Below, one piece after another: positions 62,006-64,000 of a stretch of DNA of 64,000 nucleotides. The translations under genes and the position numbers were made by a program. Below the pieces are notes generated by a model. That model saw only the letters and a list, made by a program, of their open reading frames with translations, made no database searches and was not told where the DNA came from. The first letter of the stretch is position 1. Every line of letters begins with the position of its first letter. The stretch is from Mactra quadrangularis (Eukaryota > Mollusca > Bivalvia > Venerida > Mactridae), in assembly GCA_025267735.1 (NCBI GenBank), contig CM046304.1:24679381-24743380 (forward strand), written 5' to 3'.

Positions 62006-62618
62006 ACTATATAGAGATATAGTTATATAGATAAGTTATCGGTATTAGGGTCAAGGAATCCGAAGTTATGTGAACTAGCCGTTGCAAAATGACCTTAATT
62101 TGTTTTGACATGACGTTAAATCCAACTAAAGACATTCTTTTTCCTAAATATATATTGTATATTTATGCTGGTACAAAAATAGCTTTGCTTGTAACAACAA
62201 AAATATGTGAAATAAAAATGATAAATTTTGTTTTCGAGTAATCATGCATTTATTGATTTGTTTCTTGTCTTAGTTAAAATCGGACTTACAGTTGTAAACT
62301 GTTCATTATACAAGTGATCAGTCGTTTTCGTAATTGTTAAAATTCACTCAGGGCTAGGGTCTTCATGGAAATTTCATCGAACCTTACTTCCGGTCGTTGT
62401 TTAATGGGCAGTAAGCCATCCATTTTTCTTTTCTATTTTTTAACATTTGCTTCTAATGCTATTCTATATTCATCTTATGCCTTGCCTTTTACAGTTTACC
62501 AAACACACGTTCTGAAGTCAGTACTGGTACATATCTGTGATGGAACGTGATTACCCTGGACGAAACGTAAGTTTTTATTAACATCTTGACTTGCAAAGAA
62601 TTACCAGAGACTTCAATA
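62006..62618. other. no gene seen
   Basis: AT-rich intergenic DNA with a short unrecognised + frame at 62365-62550. Confidence 0.5.
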
Positions 62619-62660
62619 AGGGACTTTAGTCAGTTATTCTCCTTTACATTAGCAATGCTA
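62619..62660 (+). mobile_element. MITE-family left end (relative of 39855-40167)
   Basis: AGGGACTTTAGTCAGTTAT matches the left terminus at 39855 exactly over 19 bases, then diverges. No matching right end is found before the window border, so it is a solo end, a truncated copy or the left edge of a longer element. Confidence 0.7.
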
Positions 62661-63920
62661 CATGATTTTTTTAGAAAAATAATTTCTATAAAATTAATAG
62701 ATTCATGAAAAGGTATAACACTTATAGTGTAAACCCAGCAATTTTTATACAAAAATATCAAATAGAAAAAAAATGGTGTCATATTTTGCACATCAAGTAG
62801 TAAGACCTCTAAAAACAGAATTGACGAAAAAGGTCAAAATGTCAGCCCAATGTTATATTTAGTTTCTTAAATTATTTTTATAAAAAGTAAAATGTTTGTT
62901 TGAAAAACAACACGTAAATGAACAAAATAAAATACAACTTACATGTTGAAAGTTAGATTTTTAACCAAGTCAAGTGTATGAAACATACTATATAATGAAA
63001 AACTTTCGTGACAATTAGAGCCAGGTTTGTTGTATTTAGTTTTAGGTTACTAAGTTTAGCAACTATTTTGTTATATATAATGAAATTGATTAAAAGACCA
63101 AAACATTATTCAGAAATGAGGAGGCTACCAGTACTTCATGGCCTGTAACAGAGACATGTTGCATATGTCTCTGTGCTGAGACTATATATCTCTGAATATT
63201 CTGATCACTTTATTCCATTAAACTGTTTTTAATTTTCAATTTTAAAATCTACCTGAAGATAAGTTTAACTTCGTTAAAAAAGTCTCATTTTCCTGTAATT
63301 AAAAAAAAATAAAAAAAAATCGAAACGTGTCGGGTACGAAAATTATTGGGGACGAATGTTTACATTTTACTAAGTAAAGTTTTTAACACTTTAAACTACT
63401 GTTGTATGATTTAAAACATTACATAACTATTGAGGAGGCACTATGACATGAAAATCTTTCAATATTTTTGCTTATTTGCCGCAAATTTCATGAAAAATTG
63501 TAAAATATTTGACGAATATATTTTCTTCGTTTCGTACCTGCCGCCATATTGGATTTTTGTTTACAATTGACAGGGTCTATATTTTACTGAATTATGACCT
63601 TATCCGATGGTTTTCATGTATAAACCTGGTCTATATCAATAAAATATACTCAAACCTTACGAAAAACACTAGAAATTTGAGCGAAATACGCCGATTAATG
63701 TACAAACAACCCTTTTATAATTTTTGAAGTCTGTTTTTTCAGTGAAAAACGGCGAGTTTATGGAAAATTTGGGGGTTTCCTAATAATTTGGTGGTCCTTC
63801 TTTGTCATTCATATGATTTTTTTTTGCTAAATGCCGTTTTTGTACCTCACTTTTAGCGAAATAAATAGGTACCATTGTTGGGCCGACTTCAATGCCTCAT
63901 GAATATGCATAAGCAGCATT
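62661..63920. other. no gene seen; possible interior of a longer element
   Basis: AT-rich, with short frames only. A perfect hairpin ACAGAGACAT/ATGTCTCTGT (7-nt loop) lies at 63148-63174, and a YY1-like motif on the minus strand (GCCGCCATATT) near 63541. If the end at 62619 belongs to a long element, this would be its interior, but no transposase is visible. Confidence 0.35.
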
Positions 63921-64000
63921 AAAGGGACACTACTCCAATTGATTTTGCATTGCTATTTACATACTCTTATAATAATTGGGTCCAATTAGTTGGATTACTC
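63921..64000 (+). mobile_element. MITE of the 39855 family, cut by window end
   Basis: It begins AAGGGACAC and ends at the border with GGTCCAATTAGTTGGATTAC. The last 22 bases (63979-64000) are the exact reverse complement of 40099-40120, the subterminal block of the MITE at 39855-40167. The rest of the element should lie beyond the window. Confidence 0.75.

Overview
The window is AT-rich animal DNA, most likely from a mollusc and probably a bivalve. The grounds are one intron-split lophotrochozoan-looking homeobox exon in a very low gene density, many tRNA-headed SINEs with the GCAAC/ACGCCGT-type tails and TTTCTTGCTCAAGGAAA-like cores common in bivalves, and many MITEs and minisatellites. The species cannot be named from sequence alone.

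Only one protein-coding segment is convincing: the last coding exon of a ONECUT (HNF6-type) transcription factor on the + strand, at about 19485-19774. It carries the whole divergent homeodomain with the diagnostic Phe48/Met50 pair, and it is joined in phase 1 to an upstream exon outside the window that should carry the CUT domain. Positions 1-19484 are therefore read as the 3' part of the long onecut intron. Positions 19775 to about 28230 are read as a long, U-rich 3'UTR or downstream-of-gene region with several polyadenylation signals, several UGUAUAUA (Pumilio-type) motifs and an inserted MITE. The + strand looks T-rich from 1 to about 28.2 kb and more balanced afterwards, which fits one + strand transcription unit ending there.

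From about 28.2 kb to 64 kb I see no supportable gene. This half is repeat-rich intergenic (or very long intronic) DNA. It holds a diverged tandem duplication at 29.3-30.0 kb, a hAT-type MITE at 31.5 kb, and SINEs at 28.9, 35.2, 37.2, 47.8, 49.3, 55.8 and 57.0 kb plus several tRNA-like fragments. It also holds minisatellites of 89 bp (45.1 kb), 51 bp (47.1 kb), 33 bp (49.9-50.7 kb) and 30 bp (54.1-55.4 kb, with higher-order structure). Further along are a 21-bp-phased CpG-rich GCAAC array (57.9-58.3 kb), a near-perfect palindrome (58.5 kb), and MITEs at 39.9, 60.1, 62.6 and 63.9 kb, the last running off the window.

Most long open frames in the second half are shadows of minisatellites whose period is a multiple of three. 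The best second-look items are the onecut exon with its long 3'UTR, the phased GCAAC array, the higher-order 30-bp array, the family link between distant minisatellites, a pre-miRNA-like hairpin at 37.1 kb and a CRE/E-box cluster with a splice donor at 53.5 kb.
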